In this document: positions 60,671 to 64,000 of the stretch, in pieces
Position numbering within the stretch: the stretch's first letter is position 1
Layout: the number at the start of each line of letters is the position of its first letter
Assembly (NCBI GenBank): GCA_002083655.1
Contig: MSXR01000006.1
Span: 53,483 to 117,482 of the forward strand
DNA length: 64,000 bases
Reading direction: 5' to 3'
Source of the DNA: Proteobacteria bacterium ST_bin14
GTDB lineage: Bacteria; Pseudomonadota; Alphaproteobacteria; Sphingomonadales; Sphingomonadaceae
The notes under the pieces: model-generated
Told to the model about the DNA's origin: nothing
Database searches by the model: none
Seen by the model: only the letters and a program-made list of their open reading frames with translations
Translations under genes and position numbers: made by a program

Positions 60671-62149
60671 TTACCCCAATGCTTTGCGCAGTAATTCATT
60701 CACCACACCGGGATTGGCCTTGCCCCCCATCGCCTTCATTGTCTGGCCAACGAAGAAGCCGAACAACGCTTCCTTGCCCGCCTTATACTGACCGACCTTG
60801 TCGGCATTGGCAGACAGGATATCGGCGATCACCGCCTCAATCGCGCCGGTGTCGCTGGTCTGCTTCAGCCCACGTTCCTCGACGATCACCGCCGCACCCT
60901 GGCCGGTTTCAAGCATGATTTCGAACACCTGCTTGGCCAGACTGCCCGACAATGTGCCGTCCGCCACCAGCCGCAGCAATTCTGCTGCCTGCAGCGGGCT
61001 GACCGGTGATTGCGCGATATCCTTGCCCAATCGGTTGAGGGCGCCGAACAATTCAGACGTCATCCAATTCGCCCCCGCCACCGCTGGCGATCCTGCATCG
61101 AGCAGCGCATCGAACCAGCGCGCCGCCTCCACCTCTGCCGTCAGCACAGCCGCCGCATAGGGGGTAACGCCCAGCGCCTCATACCGTTTGCGCTTTGCAT
61201 CGGGCAGTTCGGGCAGCGAGGCACGGCATTCGGCCAGAAACGCATCGTCGAGCACCAACGGCAGCAGATCGGGATCGGGGAAATAGCGGTAATCATGCGC
61301 GTCTTCCTTTGACCGCATGGAGCGTGTTTCGTTGCGATCAGGATCATAGAGCCGCGTTTCCTGAACGATCCGGCCACCGTCCTCCAGCACCGCCACCTGG
61401 CGTTTCGCCTCCTGTTCCACCACCGCCATGACGAAGCGAACAGAGTTGACGTTCTTCGTCTCGGTACGCGTACCGAGCGGATCGCCCGGTTTGCGCACCG
61501 ACACGTTCACATCGGCGCGCATCGACCCCTGATCCATATTGCCGTCGCAACTGCCGACATAGCGCAGGATCGAGCGCAGTTTGGCCAGATAGGCACCTGC
61601 CTCCTGCGGCGATGTCATGTCGGGCTTTGACACGATCTCCATCAGCGCCACGCCGGAACGGTTGAGATCGACATAGCTGCGGGTCGGGTGCTGATCATGC
61701 ATCAGCTTGCCCGCATCCTGCTCGATATGGATGCGTTCGACGCCAATTCGCTTGGTTGCCGCGTCAGGGTTTTTGTCGTCCAGACTGATCATGATCTCGC
61801 CTTCCCCCACGATCGGGTGGAAAAGCTGGCTGATCTGGTAACCCTGCGGCAAATCGGCGTAGAAATAATTCTTCCGGTCGAACCGCGACCATTTGTTGAT
61901 CTGCGCGTCAATCGCCATACCGGTGCGCACCGCCTGCCGCACGCATTCGGCGTTCAGCACCGGCAGCATCCCCGGCATCGCCGCGTCGACCAGCGACACC
62001 TGCGTGTTCGGCTCCGCCCCAAAGGCGGTGGCCGCGCCCGAAAACAGCTTGGCGTTGGACGTCACCTGCGCATGGACTTCAAGGCCGACAACGACCTCCC
62101 AATCGCCCGTGGCGCCAGAAATCGTGTAGTGCGGGGATGCGTCAGCCAT
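60671..62149 (-). CDS. gatB: Aspartyl/glutamyl-tRNA amidotransferase subunit B
   Basis: GatB binds misacylated Glu-tRNA(Gln)/Asp-tRNA(Asn) and phosphorylates the side chain for amidation by GatA-derived ammonia. The 492-aa protein shows WEVVVGLEVHAQ, KNYFYADLPQGYQISQ, and RSGVALMEIVSKPD. Later it has KNVNSVRFVMAVVEQEAKRQ and a C-terminal YqeY-like tail (GQTMKAMGGKANPGVVNELL). ATG 62149 overlaps the upstream vapC stop by 8 bp. In most genomes gatB follows gatA directly; here a TA module lies between. Confidence 0.97.
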   Translation of the reverse strand: MADASPHYTISGATGDWEVVVGLEVHAQVTSNAKLFSGAATAFGAEPNTQVSLVDAAMPGMLPVLNAECVRQAVRTGMAIDAQINKWSRFDRKNYFYADLPQGYQISQLFHPIVGEGEIMISLDDKNPDAATKRIGVERIHIEQDAGKLMHDQHPTRSYVDLNRSGVALMEIVSKPDMTSPQEAGAYLAKLRSILRYVGSCDGNMDQGSMRADVNVSVRKPGDPLGTRTETKNVNSVRFVMAVVEQEAKRQVAVLEDGGRIVQETRLYDPDRNETRSMRSKEDAHDYRYFPDPDLLPLVLDDAFLAECRASLPELPDAKRKRYEALGVTPYAAAVLTAEVEAARWFDALLDAGSPAVAGANWMTSELFGALNRLGKDIAQSPVSPLQAAELLRLVADGTLSGSLAKQVFEIMLETGQGAAVIVEERGLKQTSDTGAIEAVIADILSANADKVGQYKAGKEALFGFFVGQTMKAMGGKANPGVVNELLRKALG

Positions 62150-62549
62150 GGTCAGTCTCGGGTGTGATGAGGGTGAGTTCGGGGAAATAGCTTCGATAAC
62201 GGCGTGGGTCACGGGTGATCAAGGGCCGCTGCGCCGTCACCGCATGCGCACCGATCAGAAAGTCGGCAAGCAGTTTCTCGCGCGTGCCCCCCGCCCGACG
62301 ATAAGCCGCTTGGGCCATGCCAGCGCGTATGCCGGCTTCGACCGTAAGCGATTGAGGTTCGATCTCGAAGACGGCGAGTTGCGTCATGATTTCGGCGTGC
62401 CCAGTACCGCGTGCGATCAATTCACCCAGCACGATCGCACTCGTCTTCAGCCCATCAGGAACCAACCGGGCCAACGTGCTAACCGACCACTCGAACCAGG
62501 CACTATCCTCTTCACGCAGATCAACGATGACATTGGTATCCACCATCAT
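62142..62549 (-). CDS. vapC: PIN-domain toxin VapC
   Basis: The 135-aa PIN protein has the acidic centre: MVDTNVIVDL (first Asp), VLGELIARG (Glu), LLADFLIGAHA (Asp) and LITRDPRRY (last Asp region). It is a probable tRNA- or rRNA-cleaving toxin. ATG 62549 overlaps the antitoxin stop by 4 bp, and the stop overlaps gatB by 8 bp. Toxin and gatB translation may thus be linked. Confidence 0.92.
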   Translation of the reverse strand: MMVDTNVIVDLREEDSAWFEWSVSTLARLVPDGLKTSAIVLGELIARGTGHAEIMTQLAVFEIEPQSLTVEAGIRAGMAQAAYRRAGGTREKLLADFLIGAHAVTAQRPLITRDPRRYRSYFPELTLITPETDHG

Positions 62550-62824
62550 GGTGGATACGGATCGTCGCCGCGAATATCGCGCATGATTTCATGGGTCGGT
62601 CGGCCTTCCCGCAGATGCGCAAACCGTCGCGACACTTCACGTACTCGGCTCTTGTACGCCTCAATTTCGGCTGCGCGATCGCTAACCGGACGTCGAATCA
62701 CAGCTTCGCCCGCATCATTCCAGTCGAACTCGACTGGCTCGCCAGGCTTCAACCCCAACGCATCTCGGACATCCTTAGGGATCGTCACCTGTCCTTTGAC
62801 GGTGAGGTTGGTCTGCTTGCTCAT
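62546..62824 (-). CDS. vapB: AbrB/MazE-like antitoxin VapB
   Basis: The 92-aa protein starts with a SpoVT/AbrB swapped-hairpin DNA-binding domain (NLTVKGQVTIPKDVRDALGL then KPGEPVEFDW). An acidic-to-basic C-terminal tail for toxin binding ends RDIRGDDPYPP. It probably represses its own operon at the palindrome 6 bp upstream. The start ATG 62824 has gaaagg a few bases upstream. Gene order antitoxin-toxin is standard. Confidence 0.92.
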   Translation of the reverse strand: MSKQTNLTVKGQVTIPKDVRDALGLKPGEPVEFDWNDAGEAVIRRPVSDRAAEIEAYKSRVREVSRRFAHLREGRPTHEIMRDIRGDDPYPP

Positions 62825-62830
62825 GTGAAA

Positions 62831-62854
62831 GGTATTACCATTTCGGGTAATACC
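62831..62854 (-). promoter_or_regulatory. Palindromic operator/promoter of vapBC
   Basis: GGTATTACC (62831-62839) and GGTAATACC (62846-62854) form a perfect 9+6+9 dyad between the gatA stop (62858) and the vapB start. It is AT-rich compared with its surroundings and contains TATTAC/TAATAC, possible -10 sequences. Autoregulation by VapBC is inferred from position. Confidence 0.7.
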
Positions 62855-62857
62855 TGT

Positions 62858-64000
62858 CTACCACCACGCCCTCGGCCTTGCCGTAAACCCGGCCCGTTCT
62901 TCCAGCGCAAGGCACGCATTCAGCACGCCTTGTTCATCCAGCGCCCGCCCGATGATCTGGAGGCCGAGCGGCAGTCCGTCCTTGTCCAGCCCGCCCGGCA
63001 CGCTCATCGCGGGCAGGCCTGCGAGCGAGGACGGTACGGTGAAAACATCGTTCAGATACATCGCGATCGGATCGGCGCTCTTCTCCCCCAGCGCAAAGGC
63101 GGCGCTCGGCGCGGTGGGGGTGAGCAGGTAATCGCATTTTTCAAAAGCCTGATCGAAATCGCGGGCAATCAGGGTCCGCACTTTGGAGGCCTGGGTGAAA
63201 TAGGCATCGTAAAACCCGGCGGACAAAACATAAGTGCCGATCATGATCCGGCGCTTCACTTCATCGCCAAAGCCAGCCGCGCGGGTGGCGGCATACATAT
63301 CCTGCAAGTTCGCGCCATCGGGCAGATCGCGCAGGCCAAAGCGCACCCCGTCATAGCGCGCCAGGTTTGACGAGGCTTCGGCAGGCGCGATGATGTAATA
63401 AGCGGGCAGCGCATATTTGGTGTGGGGCAGCGATACCTCGACGATTTCCGCGCCTGCATCCTTCAGCCAGTCGATCCCCTGCTGCCACAGCGCATCAATC
63501 TCGCTTGGCATGTTGTCGACACGGTACTCCTTGGGAATGCCGATTTTCTTACCCGCCATGCTGCTGTTCAGCCCCGCCTCCCATTTGGGCACCGGCAGTT
63601 CGAGCGAGGTGGAATCCTTGGGGTCGAAACCCGCCATCGCCTCCAGCATGATCGCGCAATCGCGCACGTCGCGCGCCATGGGGCCGGCCTGATCGAGGGA
63701 GGACGAAAACGCCACAACGCCCCAGCGTGAGCAACGGCCATAGGTAGGCTTGATGCCGCTGATGCCAACAAACGCAGCGGGCTGGCGGATTGAACCGCCG
63801 GTATCGGTGCCGGTCGCCGCCGGGCACAGTCGCGCGGCGATTGCAGCGGATGACCCGCCCGATGAACCGCCAGGTGCCAATGGCGCATTTCCGCCATCGG
63901 CGCGCCGCCACGGCGAGATAACATTGCCGAACGCGCTGGTTTCATTCGACGATCCCATCGCGAACTGATCCATGTTCAGCTTGCCGAGCATGCCCGCGCC
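62858..64000 (-). CDS. gatA: Aspartyl/glutamyl-tRNA amidotransferase subunit A (partial)
   Basis: GatA is the amidase that frees ammonia from glutamine for GatB. The N-terminal part is beyond the window edge, so about 380 of ~490 residues are present. The amidase signature APGGSSGGSSAAIAARL has the Ser-cisSer-Lys motif Ser residues (the Lys lies outside). SIRQPAAFVGISGIKPTYGR and SLDQAGPMARDVRDCAIML follow, and the frame ends with RAGFTARPRAWW. The stop is 3 bp before the vapBC operator. The codon at 64000 is in frame. Confidence 0.97.
   Translation of the reverse strand, partial: GAGMLGKLNMDQFAMGSSNETSAFGNVISPWRRADGGNAPLAPGGSSGGSSAAIAARLCPAATGTDTGGSIRQPAAFVGISGIKPTYGRCSRWGVVAFSSSLDQAGPMARDVRDCAIMLEAMAGFDPKDSTSLELPVPKWEAGLNSSMAGKKIGIPKEYRVDNMPSEIDALWQQGIDWLKDAGAEIVEVSLPHTKYALPAYYIIAPAEASSNLARYDGVRFGLRDLPDGANLQDMYAATRAAGFGDEVKRRIMIGTYVLSAGFYDAYFTQASKVRTLIARDFDQAFEKCDYLLTPTAPSAAFALGEKSADPIAMYLNDVFTVPSSLAGLPAMSVPGGLDKDGLPLGLQIIGRALDEQGVLNACLALEERAGFTARPRAWW

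Noticed and set aside
1..64000. CRISPR arrays, integrases, transposases, prophage or plasmid origin
   Set aside because: No regularly spaced direct repeats, recombinase motifs or phage structural genes were seen on either strand.

Overview
The window looks like a chromosomal segment of a high-GC alphaproteobacterium, most likely a sphingomonad (Sphingomonas/Sphingopyxis type). This rests on gene order (lptD-surA-pdxA-rsmA, pepA-holC-ndk, DUF1285-Nudix-cca, cobA-DUF2849-cysI-DUF934-cysH, tonB-exbB-exbD-exbD), on protein style (a large TonB-dependent receptor, tandem ExbD proteins) and on families of small palindromic repeats between genes. No rRNA, CRISPR array, insertion sequence or prophage is visible. 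Most of the window is densely packed housekeeping DNA with many 1-8 bp gene overlaps.

Layout. 1-7.9 kb: stacked palindromes, then the outer-membrane biogenesis / vitamin B6 / rRNA methylation operon (minus strand), divergent from pepA-holC. 7.9-8.9 kb: a small accessory patch with repeat fragments, a broken lipoprotein-like frame and a secreted hypothetical protein. 9-13 kb: ndk, an AraC regulator, NAD synthetase. 13-21.4 kb: a minus-strand block joining a TonB-dependent receptor and a periplasmic Ntn-hydrolase acylase to rutB, rutC, rutD and rutA (pyrimidine ring catabolism), with palindromic elements in two of its gaps. 21.5-29.6 kb: CaiB-type CoA enzyme, tRNA-Arg(UCU), queuosine-precursor transporter, a PIN toxin-antitoxin pair, purC-purS-purQ, a DUF4349 lipoprotein, and a kynureninase/esterase pair.

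29.7-40.7 kb: parC, an isolated NlpC/P60-type hydrolase beside AT-richer repeat-bearing DNA, a dual GGDEF-EAL protein, the cca cluster, a GNAT enzyme, a GST and folB. 40.7-44.1 kb: the TonB energy-coupling operon tonB-exbB-exbD-exbD, closed by a strong UUCG terminator, then a small TPR-like protein behind a 40-bp nested palindrome. 44.2-51 kb: dcd, a DsbA-family isomerase, an SDR divergent from an HxlR regulator, cdd, a GH25 lysozyme, UPF0262, and dnaB with a perfect DnaA box upstream.

51-55.6 kb: assimilatory sulfate reduction. CobA makes the siroheme precursor, CysI reduces sulfite and CysH reduces APS/PAPS. A secreted dimeric alpha/beta-barrel protein sits inside this operon, and cysI carries an in-frame translated palindromic repeat. 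55.6-64 kb: astD, selO, a hydrolase, a GH130-like protein, and gatA/gatB, which are separated by a complete vapBC module with its own palindromic operator. gatA runs off the right edge.

The most unusual points are the TonB receptor-acylase-rut arrangement, the repeat translated inside cysI, the toxin-antitoxin module inside the gatA-gatB pair, and several near-perfect dyads that look like operators. I see no clear evidence of a wholly new multi-gene system. Gene assignments come from reading the translated sequence, with no database search.
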